Assembly: GCA_030145845.1 (NCBI GenBank)
Contig: JAIXHJ010000010.1
Span: 1-64,000 of the forward strand
Origin: Pseudomonadota bacterium
GTDB taxonomy: Bacteria; Pseudomonadota; Gammaproteobacteria; Pseudomonadales; Oceanobacteraceae
Length of the DNA: 64,000 nucleotides
Direction: 5' to 3'
Part shown: piece by piece, positions 6,725 to 16,116 of the stretch
Numbering within the stretch: position 1 is the stretch's first letter
Layout: each line of letters begins with the position of its first letter
Notes under the pieces: model-generated
Told to the model about the DNA's origin: nothing
The model's database searches: none
Seen by the model: only the letters and a program-made list of their open reading frames with translations
Position numbers and translations under genes: made by a program

Positions 6725-7790
6725 ACTGTTGCTTGAAACGGGTGACTTTTTTCAGGTAATCACGCGATTCCTGATACGGATGCTGACGGACGATGGTGCG
6801 GTAAACCTCATCATCTGACATACGGTTAATGCGTTCCACTGCACGCTTACGGTCACGGTGAAAGGTTTTCAGCAGATTACCGGCACCACCGTTATAGGCA
6901 GCAATCACACAATATTCGCGTTTTTTCCAGCCACGGATATCCTTCAGATACACATCATTCAGAATGGACAGATAGGCGGTACCGGTGTCGATATTCTTAG
7001 CCGGATTCAGCAGATAGCTGCGGTCCGGACGATCATTGCGGCGGTAAATACGGGAAAAAACATCCTTGCCGGCGGTATTTCTCATCACCTGCATCAGCCC
7101 ATAAGCCCCGGCGTGGGAGACGGCGAATGGGTTAAAGCTGCTTTCGGTTTCCATGATCGCCATAATCAACGGCACTGACACGCGGTATTTCTGTCCGGCA
7201 CGGGTCGCCATGGCACGGTAACTTTCTGCGCTGCGGCGACGGTGATTACTGACCATGGGAATATCCACCCAGTAACGGGCACCACGGTGCTGCAGGTTAT
7301 GCTGCAGCAGATAATCAGCAAAGCGCCCTGCCCGCCAGGGGTATTCAACCGCTTGCCCGTCCTGATCAAGCACCTGCCCGGCGAGAAAAGGACGGCCGGT
7401 AATTCCCATATCCGCCGCGGTATACAGATCAACCGCCGACGGATCAGCCGGCGTCAGCAGCGTTGCCACCATCGCCTGTTTCAGTGACTTCAGTGGTGTT
7501 TGACTGCGCTCACTTTCTACCCGTATCCGCCCCTGCTCAAAATCGATATGAACCCGGGTGTGATAATCATCCAGATATTTAACAAAGGTACGGACTGAGG
7601 CTTCTTCAAAATCATTGCCCCAGACCTGATTGGCTTTTTCAGAAAAAAAGACGTATTCGAGAATCACCGCCTGCACATCATCAGACAGGCTGGCGAAATT
7701 TTCCGGCAGCTCCGCACCACGGGCCGTGCCGGCCAGCAGGGGTAACACAGAGAATAAAAGCAGATTAATGAAACGGATACGGCTTCCCAC
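6711..7790 (-). CDS. MltC-like membrane-targeted lytic transglycosylase
   Basis: A 359-residue lytic murein transglycosylase. The N-terminal domain (about residues 30-170) resembles DUF3393 of MltC, and the C-terminal SLT domain has the catalytic Glu in IMETESSFNPFAVSHAGAYG, with GLMQVM and AAYNGGAGNLL further on. It would cleave peptidoglycan in the periplasm. The N-terminus is a Sec signal (INLLLFSVLPLLAGTARGAE) with no lipobox cysteine, unlike E. coli MltC, which is a lipoprotein. The start at 7790 is a GTG without a strong ribosome-binding site and is uncertain. It is followed by the overlapping methyltransferase gene. Confidence 0.85.
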   Translation of the reverse strand: MGSRIRFINLLLFSVLPLLAGTARGAELPENFASLSDDVQAVILEYVFFSEKANQVWGNDFEEASVRTFVKYLDDYHTRVHIDFEQGRIRVESERSQTPLKSLKQAMVATLLTPADPSAVDLYTAADMGITGRPFLAGQVLDQDGQAVEYPWRAGRFADYLLQHNLQHRGARYWVDIPMVSNHRRRSAESYRAMATRAGQKYRVSVPLIMAIMETESSFNPFAVSHAGAYGLMQVMRNTAGKDVFSRIYRRNDRPDRSYLLNPAKNIDTGTAYLSILNDVYLKDIRGWKKREYCVIAAYNGGAGNLLKTFHRDRKRAVERINRMSDDEVYRTIVRQHPYQESRDYLKKVTRFKQQYVSW

Positions 7791-7807
7791 CCGGCTGTGA
7801 CAGAAAT

Positions 7808-7831
7808 AAAAATGGCGGCATTAAGCCGCCA
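7808..7831 (-). terminator. Terminator of the DUF1329 gene
   Basis: On the minus strand, GGCGGC-TTAAT-GCCGCC followed by ATTTTTATTT, immediately after the DUF1329 stop codon. Confidence 0.7.
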
Positions 7832-7860
7832 GTGTAAACACAGACAGAGCGCCTGTCAGC

Positions 7861-9204
7861 TCAGCGTACAGCCTCACGGCGTACGGCTGAAGGTGAAAAA
7901 TCACGCGGATCAAGGCGGATACTGAAATCCAGTGTCGCCGGACGTTCATTATCCAGACCTTCGGCATAATAACGGCCGTCTTTCAGGTCGTAGGTCACTT
8001 CCAGCGTGGTGTACATCAGCGGCACTTCATAATAGTTGATCAGGTGAGCTTCGGTCAGCTCCCACAGTTTGCCGTCTTCATCGTATTCTTCGGCATAGAC
8101 AATCGACCAGGTGTCTTCATCCATATAATAACGACGGGTGGCGTAACGGTGGCTGTAACCAACACGCAGTCTGGCTTCCACGACCCACACCCGGTGCGCT
8201 TCGTAACGCAGCAGCGCCGGATTAATATGGTGATCAAGCAGGATATCATCCATTTTAAGATTCCCCTGATGCACCGGGTACGCGTTGTAAGGAATATAAA
8301 GTTCTTTTTTACCTTTCAGTTCCCAGTCGTAGTAATCCGGCGCGCCGTTGAACATATCGACCTGATCCACCGTGCGGATGGAGTTGGTATTGATATCAGC
8401 AGTGTCATAGGCCAGATCCGGGGTGCGGCGCAGGCGGCGCTGGCCCGGCAGGTAGACCCAGGATTTACGCGGTGAACGCACCTGATCCAGGGTTTCATGC
8501 ACCAGCGTAATGGCGCCGGCCATCTGTGCCGGTGACAGCGTCTTACGCTTGAGGAAGAAAATCTTATTATCCAGATCGGAAGGTTCGGCATCGCGGACAC
8601 TGTACTGGAAGAAATACTCATACTCGCGCAGCGAATCCATCCGTTGACCACCGGAGGTAACAGACGACACTTCCGAGCTGTTGGAAATGGTATGACCGCG
8701 GAAACGCAGGGTATGATTCCACAGGACTTCCAGACCATTTTCCGGAATCGGAAAGGGTGAGGACATCGTCGCGCCTTTCACACCGGAACCATATTTCATC
8801 AGTTCCGCCCGGGTGGCATTGACTTTGATGCCATCATAAACGTAATCGGGATAAGACGCCGAGCGGTGGGTCGGATAAACATTGAAATACATATCCGGAA
8901 AGCGCTGCAGCAGTTCCTGCTGGCCATTGGTCAGACGATCTTTGTGCTGCGCCATATTGGTCGCATCAATGCGGAACAGTGGCTGTTCCTTAGCATAAGG
9001 ATCTTTGTGAAAACTGCCCGGTTTGTGCCCGGTATCCTGTGCCATACCACCATCCCAGGCCGGGATATCACGGCCGTTACCGGCTTTTTCCGCACCAACG
9101 GGCGTCAGATCTTTTCCCAGACGGGCAGCCTCTTCCGGCGTAATCGCAGCGGATGCCTGAAGGCTGAAACATACGAAGGTACTGAACAGCAGGATTTTTT
9201 TCAT
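7861..9204 (-). CDS. DUF1329 family protein (LolA/LppX-fold outer-membrane-associated)
   Basis: A 447-residue protein with a Sec signal peptide (MKKILLFSTFVCFSLQASA) followed by ITPEEAARLGKDLTPVGAEK, the conserved N-terminus of DUF1329. Conserved blocks seen include AWDGGM, LPGQRRLRRTPDLAYDT, the DYYDWELKGKKELYIPYNAY segment and YEAHRVWVVEARLRVGYSHRYATRRYYMDED. In pseudomonads this family is often found with RND-type permeases and BNR-repeat proteins in hydrocarbon- or sterol-related regions, but here it stands alone with its own terminator. It is probably periplasmic or outer-membrane associated and lipid binding; that role is inferred from the family fold. Confidence 0.85.
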   Translation of the reverse strand: MKKILLFSTFVCFSLQASAAITPEEAARLGKDLTPVGAEKAGNGRDIPAWDGGMAQDTGHKPGSFHKDPYAKEQPLFRIDATNMAQHKDRLTNGQQELLQRFPDMYFNVYPTHRSASYPDYVYDGIKVNATRAELMKYGSGVKGATMSSPFPIPENGLEVLWNHTLRFRGHTISNSSEVSSVTSGGQRMDSLREYEYFFQYSVRDAEPSDLDNKIFFLKRKTLSPAQMAGAITLVHETLDQVRSPRKSWVYLPGQRRLRRTPDLAYDTADINTNSIRTVDQVDMFNGAPDYYDWELKGKKELYIPYNAYPVHQGNLKMDDILLDHHINPALLRYEAHRVWVVEARLRVGYSHRYATRRYYMDEDTWSIVYAEEYDEDGKLWELTEAHLINYYEVPLMYTTLEVTYDLKDGRYYAEGLDNERPATLDFSIRLDPRDFSPSAVRREAVR

Positions 9205-9322
9205 TATTTCACCATTGAGCAGATGTCAGCGACCGGCAGGCTACTCAGCGCACCGGTACCGATCAACGCATTGTTACAAAAGACTACAAAAACTGCCTGA
9301 ACTGGTGAAAGAAAGGAAAGAA

Positions 9323-10114
9323 TCACCCGCTCAGGCGCGGGAAAGTCTGCCTTAATGTCACAGCCTGCGCAGAGGCCAGCTGTGCCGGATCGAGGCCTTT
9401 CAGTGCCGCCAGCATGACGGCCGTCACAGGCAGCGCCAAAGGTGAATTACGCGATTCCGCCCAGAACGCCGGCGCCATGTCCGGACTGTCGGTTTCCAGC
9501 AACAGGGATTCCACCGGCAGAGCCGCCAGCGTACGCCTCAGCCTGGTTGCCCGCGGGTGTGTCATCGCCCCGCCCACCCCGAGCGCAAAGCCCAGATCCA
9601 GCCAGGCTTTGGCCTGCTGCTCACTGCCGGAAAACGCATGCACCATACCGCCAGCAGTAAAACGCTGGCGACGCAGAAACGAGGCCGCTTCGTCGTGCAT
9701 CCCGCGGATGTGCAGAATCAGTGGCAGGCCCGCATCATCGGCCAGCGCCACCTGCAGCCGGAACCAGTGCCACTGCTGCTGCAACCGCTCACCGGTGTCA
9801 GCCAGCACCCGGTCCAGTCCGATTTCCCCCACCGCCACCGGTGCATCACGCTGCAGCGCGGCTGCCAGCCAGTCCTCATCCTGCGGCTGGTGCTGATCAA
9901 GAAAATAAGGATGCAGACCAAAGGCATAAAACCACGGCCGGTTGTGGCAGAACGCCGGCAGGCGCTGTCCCTGTTCCCGGCTGATGCCGGGAATCAGCAG
10001 CCCGCGTACGCCGGCCTGCTGCGCCTGCTGCCAGACCTGCTCACGGTCAGGATCGAACACAGGGAAATCAAAATGGCAGTGGCTGTCGAACCAGTGAAGA
10101 GGATGCTCATTCAT
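9323..10114 (-). CDS. TatD-family metal-dependent hydrolase (YjjV-like)
   Basis: A 263-residue TIM-barrel hydrolase. The metal ligands are in place: DSHCHFD near the N-terminus, Glu in VAVGEIGLD, His in LILHIRGM, His in VHAFSGS and Asp in LLLETDSPDM. The family acts as 3'-5' exonucleases or D-aminoacyl hydrolases in the cytoplasm; which activity applies here is not evident. It is a single gene divergent from the small unknown gene at 10215. Confidence 0.9.
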   Translation of the reverse strand: MNEHPLHWFDSHCHFDFPVFDPDREQVWQQAQQAGVRGLLIPGISREQGQRLPAFCHNRPWFYAFGLHPYFLDQHQPQDEDWLAAALQRDAPVAVGEIGLDRVLADTGERLQQQWHWFRLQVALADDAGLPLILHIRGMHDEAASFLRRQRFTAGGMVHAFSGSEQQAKAWLDLGFALGVGGAMTHPRATRLRRTLAALPVESLLLETDSPDMAPAFWAESRNSPLALPVTAVMLAALKGLDPAQLASAQAVTLRQTFPRLSG

Positions 10115-10214
10115 AACAAACGCCGGAATAATGCAAAAATTTCACTCGGATGGTGGCGGGATAGTGGGTAATCTGCTTCATTGTAAACCAGATGGCGCAA
10201 CGGATTCACAACCA

Positions 10215-10601
10215 ATGGAACTGAGCCCGAAAGAACTGAAGGAAACCGTGATCCGGCCAACCCTGGGTTATCTGGGCAAAACGTCCGCGGCCGCTGAAAA
10301 TCTCCTGACCGCCATTGCCCTGCTGCAGCAGCAACAACCCAGGGGCAGTACCGCCGGGCAGCTGTATCCGGTCGATCCCGGCCTGCACCAGAAAGTCTGG
10401 AATCAGTATCTGGCCTTTGAACCGGATATCGCCAGCCGCATCCGTGGCCTGGCTTCGCAGCGTGAATTCCTCAATAACCCCCACTCCGAACTCAGAACCA
10501 ACCTGAGTTATGCCACCGCCATTGCCTGGGCCGTCTTCCTCGCATTCCCTCAGGTCCGCCACTGCAGTCTGCCGGAACAGGCCGCTCTCAACGCAGATTA
10601 A
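10215..10601 (+). CDS. Conserved-looking hypothetical protein
   Basis: A 128-residue cytoplasmic protein beginning MELSPKELKETVIRPTLGYL. The frame is open from an ATG at 10131, but the region before 10215 has no protein-like character, so I start at 10215. It seems helical, with LLTAIALLQQQQPRGS and a hydrophobic stretch near the end (LSYATAIAWAVFLAFPQV). The start pattern (VIRPTLGYL, then AAENLL) recalls small proteins I cannot place. It is convergent with the ParA gene, overlapping its 3' end by 14 nt. Confidence 0.55.
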   Translation: MELSPKELKETVIRPTLGYLGKTSAAAENLLTAIALLQQQQPRGSTAGQLYPVDPGLHQKVWNQYLAFEPDIASRIRGLASQREFLNNPHSELRTNLSYATAIAWAVFLAFPQVRHCSLPEQAALNAD

Positions 10602-11325
10602 GCAGCGGTTTCAGGGTTTTCCACAACGCCCGGTAATTACGGGCCAGCGGCACCGAAGGCTGTTCTTCCACAATCGGATTACGGGCCTGCAGCATACGCT
10701 CAGCACTGGCGGAATAAGCGATAAAGGTACGCAGGAATTCCGGATAATTCAGCAGCTCCTGCTGTACCCAGCGCAGATGATCAGGTTTACGCCGGTCAAT
10801 CATGGTGACGAACGGCAGCCACTGTTTTTTCTTTGCCCAGTCATAGTCACGGCGGATCTGTTCATAGGCCCGGATCGACAGTAAAGACGGTTGCACCGGC
10901 AGCAGGATGCGGTCACAGCCTTTCAGCACGCCCTCCATCTGCGGCGTCATCATGGGTGGGCAATCGACAATAATCAGGCCATAAGTTTCCGCCAGCGCAC
11001 TGAAAGCACGTTCCACAATCAGCCGCGCTTCCTTTTTGTTTTCCACCCGCTGGTGAAATTTGCGCAACGAGGAATCGGCCGCCAGCACATCGACCTTCGG
11101 CAGTGATGACGGCTGAATATAATGCGACACCGGCTCGCGCCCGCTCCAGAAACCATCCTGCCGGCGCTCCGCTTCTGCCCCCAGAATCCAGCTGGCGGCG
11201 CCCTGCGGGTCCATATCCCAGACCAGTACCGGTATGCCATCCCGGGCGGCCAGAGCGGCAAGATTGACGACGGTAGTGGTCTTACCCACGCCTCCTTTCA
11301 GCTGGTAAACGGCCAGGGCACGCAT
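10588..11325 (-). CDS. Orphan ParA-family ATPase
   Basis: A 245-residue ParA/MinD-type ATPase with a deviant Walker A (QLKGGVGKTTTVVNLA), the A' motif DMDPQGAASW and Walker B IIVDCPPMMT. Such ATPases position plasmids, chemoreceptor arrays or other cargo. No ParB or centromere-like repeats are next to it, and this is not a plasmid backbone, so it is an orphan. It lies 9 nt upstream of msrA on the same strand (msrA 5' of it), probably in one transcript. Its cargo is unknown. Confidence 0.85.
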   Translation of the reverse strand: MRALAVYQLKGGVGKTTTVVNLAALAARDGIPVLVWDMDPQGAASWILGAEAERRQDGFWSGREPVSHYIQPSSLPKVDVLAADSSLRKFHQRVENKKEARLIVERAFSALAETYGLIIVDCPPMMTPQMEGVLKGCDRILLPVQPSLLSIRAYEQIRRDYDWAKKKQWLPFVTMIDRRKPDHLRWVQQELLNYPEFLRTFIAYSASAERMLQARNPIVEEQPSVPLARNYRALWKTLKPLLNLR

Positions 11326-11334
11326 GCGGACTCC

Positions 11335-11970
11335 TTATCCTTCATAACTGACGGCACAGCCTCCGAGGCCGCAATACCCTCCGGGGTTTTTGGCCAGATA
11401 CTGCTGATGATAGGTTTCTGCCGGCCAGAAAGGACCCGGCGGCAATATTTCTGTGGTGATATCACCTAAACCGGCACGGCGCAATTGTTGTTGATAATGT
11501 TCTTTGGTTAATTGTGCCACGGCACGCTCATCCTCAGCCGCCAGATAAATACCGGAGCGGTACTGGGTGCCGACATCATTCCCCTGGCGCATGCCCTGGG
11601 TCGGATCATGACTCTCCCAGAAGATATGCAGTAACGCCTGCAGGGATACGAGATCCGGGTCGTACCAGATCCGCACCAGCTCATTGTGGCCGGTCATGCC
11701 GGTACAGACTTCCTCATACGTCGGGTTCGGTGTGTGACCACTACCATAACCCACCGCCGTCGACCAGACTCCGGCCACAGACCAGAAACGCCGCTCAGCT
11801 CCCCAGAAACAGCCCATGCCCACCTGCAGTTCGGCCAGTCCCTGCGGACAGTCACCGGTAATACGGTGACCGCTGATATAGTGCTCAGGGTCAGTCTGAT
11901 AAGCGGGTTCCGCCCTGCCCGGCAGAGCCTCTTCCGCCGTGGGGATAGACATAAGTTTCGGACGCCACAT
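11335..11970 (-). CDS. msrA: Peptide methionine sulfoxide reductase A
   Basis: A 211-residue MsrA that reduces the S-epimer of methionine sulfoxide in oxidised proteins. The active-site motif is VGMGCFWGAERRFW, followed by the family blocks TAVGYGSGHTPNPTYEEVCTG and GHNELVRIWYDP, then WESHDPTQGMRQGNDVGTQY. Further cysteines sit in the C-terminal YCGLGGCAV, likely resolving cysteines. The ATG at 11970 has a good ribosome-binding site (GAGAGG), so the longer frame to 12162 is rejected. It is divergent from the MBL hydrolase gene at 12008 with only 37 nt between them. Confidence 0.95.
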   Translation of the reverse strand: MWRPKLMSIPTAEEALPGRAEPAYQTDPEHYISGHRITGDCPQGLAELQVGMGCFWGAERRFWSVAGVWSTAVGYGSGHTPNPTYEEVCTGMTGHNELVRIWYDPDLVSLQALLHIFWESHDPTQGMRQGNDVGTQYRSGIYLAAEDERAVAQLTKEHYQQQLRRAGLGDITTEILPPGPFWPAETYHQQYLAKNPGGYCGLGGCAVSYEG

Positions 11971-12007
11971 AATGCACCTCTCAGAGCCTGTTACAGATGC
12001 CACCATT

Positions 12008-12748
12008 ATGACTGAAAACCCATCACAATATGCCCTGCACTTTCTGGGCACCGGCAGCGGCGGCGAACTGAGCATGGGCTGCTCAGCAGCGGTACTGGAA
12101 CAGAACAGTGAACCGCGGCTGCTGATCGACTGCGGGCCGGGAACCCTGAATGCGTTCCACAAGGCTTATCACAGCCTGCCAACAGCCCTGTTTCTGACGC
12201 ATTGCCACATGGATCATATTGCCGATCTCGAAATTCTGACCGTCAGAGCACGGCTGGCCGGCGTAGCACCGGTGCGTCTGTATGTACCGGTCAATCTGAT
12301 TGCCCTGCTGCATCAGCGGCTGGCAACCTATCCCGGCAGCATGGCAGAGGGAGGGCATAATTTCTGGCAATCCTTCCAGCTGATTCCGGTACAGGAAAGC
12401 TTTGTCATGGACGAACTGGACTTCCGCCTCTGGGCCACCCGCCATCACGCCCCCGGCTTCAGCTTTGCCCTGCACCTGCCCGGCCTGTTTTTTTACAGCG
12501 GGGATACACGGCCAATTCCGGAAATTCTGCATCACAATATGTCCGGCAATGAAACTATCTTTCATGATTGCGGCACGGAGCCCAACCCGTCGCACACCGG
12601 ACTGGCAGATCTGGAAAAAGAATATCAGCCACATATCTGCAATAAGTTAGTGCTTTATCACTATGCCAATGAAAGCGCAGCTGAACGACTTGAACAGGGT
12701 GGTTTCCGTGTTGCCCGCCCGGGTAACCGATTTACGTTAGCGGGCTGA
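12008..12748 (+). CDS. MBL-fold metallo-hydrolase (RNase Z-like)
   Basis: A 246-residue metallo-beta-lactamase-fold protein. Zinc ligands are seen in LTHCHMDHIADLE (HxHxDH), ATRHHAPGFSF and FYSGDTRPIPE, with a final His in LYHYANES. The start FLGTGSGGELSMGCSA is typical of the RNase Z/ElaC branch and its cyclic-nucleotide-phosphodiesterase relatives. It lacks the long exosite insertion of true RNase Z, so tRNA processing is not assured. Cytoplasmic. The ATG at 12008 is chosen over the longer open frame. Confidence 0.8.
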   Translation: MTENPSQYALHFLGTGSGGELSMGCSAAVLEQNSEPRLLIDCGPGTLNAFHKAYHSLPTALFLTHCHMDHIADLEILTVRARLAGVAPVRLYVPVNLIALLHQRLATYPGSMAEGGHNFWQSFQLIPVQESFVMDELDFRLWATRHHAPGFSFALHLPGLFFYSGDTRPIPEILHHNMSGNETIFHDCGTEPNPSHTGLADLEKEYQPHICNKLVLYHYANESAAERLEQGGFRVARPGNRFTLAG

Positions 12749-13150
12749 CACTGGCATTTGACGTCAATGTCACTTCTGCCCGTTTTAAAACCAGGAATCC
12801 CGTTAAGAAGATATGTGTATAAAAGTTTAACAATCAGACTCTGGCAATCCATTTCACAGTATTTCTGTATTGAATAAACCTGCTTTCTGATTTTATTGTC
12901 ATATACAAAAATAAAAAAGGAATAAAACAATAGGTTATCCGTTTGCCATTTCACCCCGCACAGATGATAACGCTACGCATTTAATAATTAAGTTGTTTTT
13001 TTTTGATCTGAATCCCCATTAACCTCTTCCTTTATGGCCGTATAGTTATCTATATTATCCCTATAACCCGAACACTCCTGACCTGCGGCAAGGTCCCGAA
13101 AAAGATGTAGGGTAATTACTAAAAAATAACCAACAAATCAGGAAAACATC
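12749..13150. other. AT-rich intergenic region
   Basis: About 400 bp with markedly lower GC than its surroundings and no convincing gene on either strand. It must contain the promoter of the lipoprotein gene at 13151; A/T-rich -10-like boxes occur around 13045-13065 (TATAGTTAT, TATATTAT) but no clear -35 is seen. AGGA lies just before the ATG at 13151. Confidence 0.5.
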
Positions 13151-16027
13151 ATGAGCTGGAAAATATACCGCCCGTTCAGCAGCACACTGCTGCTGGCATC
13201 CGGGTTAGCTTTATCCGGATGCTGAATTAATGATGATTCTCATCATTCCAGTTCCCCGGAGGACGAATCACCAAACACAGCCACTCTGACCGGAGTCTTC
13301 GTCGATTCAGCCGTCAATGGCCTGAGCTACAGCGGTCAGACGTCATCAGGTACCACCAGTGGTGGTGGTCACTATGGCTTTGAAGAAGGTGAGATCATTA
13401 CCTTTAAACTGGGTGAATATATTACCCTCGGTTCGCTGACCGGTTCAGAAGAAGAGGTATCCCCTTCCGACCTCTTTGATGAAATTGATCTCGCCGATCC
13501 ACGGCTGAGAAATATCCTGATTCTGCTGCAGTCACTGGACAGCGATGGCGACACCTCCAACGGGATTACCATTACCGCAGAAGCCATTGCCTTACTGGAA
13601 ACGGCACTGGCTGAAACTTATGATCTTGCCAGCCTGAATCTGTCAGAAATGACGGAAGAAGATGCCGCCACCTTCCAGGCGGACCTGATTGCCGCACTCA
13701 CCTATGTCGTCGATAACACAGAATCACCGGATGATGCGGTCGTTGATGAACAGGATGCCGTGACCCATTACAGCGATGTACTGGGCGGTATTTCTATTCA
13801 TAAAAATATTTCCCGTACACCGGAAGCCGGCAGTGGTGGTCACAGCATTACCAGCATGACGGTTCTCAGTGATAAAGCCACCTCCAGTGGCAGTGTCGAT
13901 GACTCTGAACAGGTACACCCACTGCTCGTCAGCTACACCGACATTGTCACCGGTGATTTTGAAATGGGTACCGGCAGCTCGGAAATTCCGGATATCGAAC
14001 ATGTTGCCGATGTTTTTGTTGGCCTGTCACTGGACAATGGCTCAACCTGGAAACTGACCAATATTTCCAACACCGCTGATAAATCATCCATTCAGGTGAA
14101 CTTCTGGGGCGATGGTTCTCTGGAAGATTACTATGGCCATTCATTCAGCCCGGCAATCAAAACAGAAGGCAACCGGGTTCTGGTGGTCTGGAACGATAAA
14201 TACTGTGCCAGCGGTAATCCTCTTGATCTCGATAACACGGGTACCGTCGAAGACCCTGAGTACGCTGACGACCTGTATCAGGTTAATGGTCCGCAGGGCA
14301 CAATTGACTACGAAGGCGCTGAATACTACGGTGACGAACTGGTGCCGGCCCATGAAGTACCGTTCAGCTGTGTCATGTCGGCACGTGGTACTTTTGCAGA
14401 CGGCGTACTGACCTGGCACGCACCGGAGCAACTGACCACTGGCCGCCGCGATTCCAATAAAGTTGCCATCGCTTCCAGTGAGTCTGGTTTCGTTGTTACC
14501 TGGCAGGAAGACCCGACCGGTCTGCGTCCTGGCCGTGGTGCCGGTCCCGGCGATGGCTGGAGCGGTGCATCAGTGAATCACCGCACCGATATCTGGTACA
14601 GCTATATTGCTATGGCCGATTTTGATGCCACCGACGGTGAGGTGGTTGACGGTGATGTCACCAAACCCAAATCACTGAATAATCTGAGCTATCCGGTGCG
14701 GATTACCGATAACGCCGTTTGTCAGAATGATACGGCTACCGCCGGTACCTCTGCTCTGTACTGTGTCGACCTGTGTACCAATAATGGCTACCTCGACGAT
14801 GCCACCAGCAACGACGATGGTAAATGCTATTCCGCTTATCAGGATCCGATTACAGAAATTTATAATGCCGCTGACAATACTGTAGTGGTTGAAGATCAGA
14901 TTCTGAACGGTGATACCGGTGCTTCCCGTCCGGTCATCGGCCTGTTCGGCAGCACGGTTATTCTCGGCTACGAAGAAACCAAAGGTCTGGCGGAAAACCT
15001 GCCGGGTATTCCGAATACCGAAAGTGATGTGGATGTTGAAGATCAGGGTAAGATTGCTTACGTCCATGCGTTTGAGATGGACACGCCGGATACCATTGCC
15101 CCGGGCAAAATTGTGAACCCGCTGCGTGCGAATGAAGCAGACGGCACACCGGTTCTGGAAAACGTCCGCCGTCTGACACTCGTTGCTCAGGTTGATTCAG
15201 GTGAAGCAACGGTTGGCACCGATTATCTGTGGGGTATCCTGTACAAATCCGGTATTGAAACCCAGGGCGCATCATCGGATATGTATCTGAGTCTGGCCAC
15301 AGATTACACCTTGGAAAGCATGACCTCTCCACAGTGGAATCTGAGCGCCCGTACCGATGATACGGATGATTCAGAAGTGGGTACCTGGAGTTCCGATAAC
15401 CTGGACGACGCGACCTGGGAAAATGACTATGAAAATACCTTCTCGCCGAGGGGTTTCCTGCGTGGCAGCAATATTTTCATCGGTTTTGAGTACACACCAT
15501 CCTGGCGTATCGCCAATCAGGAGCATCTGGCGAATAACTTCAACATTATCCGCTCCTTCGATAATGGTGCGACCTGGCAGGCTCCGGTAAACATTTCCGG
15601 CATCACAGACAATGTGACCTCAACCCTGGACCCACGGCTCATTTCGGCACCGGAAGGTATCACCGGCGAGAATGCGCTGGCTTCCGATGCCGCCAACCCG
15701 GACGTGATTTTTGTCAGCTATGGTACGCTGGATCTGGTGACAGGTCTGGAAGCGGATCTGTTCGTCACCCGCTCCACCGATGCCGGGGCGACCTGGGAAA
15801 AAGTGCCATCCACTGCTGACAGCAGCGTGATGATCAACGATTCTATTTCCAAAACCGTCGCCGAAGAGAAGGAAGTTCAGGGCATCGCAACACCGGATGG
15901 CAACACTCTGTATTCCATCTGGCTGCAGGAACTGGATCCTGACGACGAAGCAGCAGCCGAAGCTTCTGATCATATCCTTGGCAGCGATATCTGGATTCAG
16001 CGCCGGGATTACACCACGGAAGAATAA
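13151..16027 (+). pseudogene. Large surface lipoprotein with an in-frame TGA after the lipobox Cys
   Basis: The frame from ATG 13151 gives MSWKIYRPFSSTLLLASG then LALSGC, a textbook lipoprotein signal. The next codon (13223-13225) is TGA. The same frame then runs without another stop for about 930 codons to 16027. The downstream sequence looks like a secreted protein: an Asp/Thr/Ser-rich linker, then repeated blades such as SLDNGSTWKLTNIS, SFDNGATWQAPVNISG and TRSTDAGATWEKVP, which are Asp-box (BNR/sialidase-like) motifs. It resembles the choice-of-anchor O group, but that identification is tentative. No in-frame ATG occurs until 13649, so reinitiation would lose the signal. A recent nonsense mutation, a sequence error or readthrough would each fit. 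Confidence 0.8.
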
Positions 16028-16045
16028 TTCCCGCTGAACAGAAAA

Positions 16046-16074
16046 ACGGCACCTGATCAGGTGCCGTTTTTTTT
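16046..16074 (+). terminator. Terminator of the lipoprotein gene
   Basis: A perfect palindrome, ACGGCACCTGATCAGGTGCCGT, followed by a run of T residues. Confidence 0.85.
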
Positions 16075-16116
16075 ATTGCCCGCCGGCTGTGCTATAAAGC
16101 GCCGCACACTCCGGCA

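Noticed and set aside
12661..12954. Minus-strand frame of 97 codons in the AT-rich intergenic region
   Set aside because: Overlaps the end of the MBL hydrolase gene, has mixed composition and no start signal.
13223..13225. TGA read as selenocysteine
   Set aside because: The 8-bp stem with a 3-nt loop lacks the size, bulged U and GGU-type loop of a bacterial SECIS, and Sec next to a lipidated Cys would be unprecedented to my knowledge. Kept only as an option within the finding.
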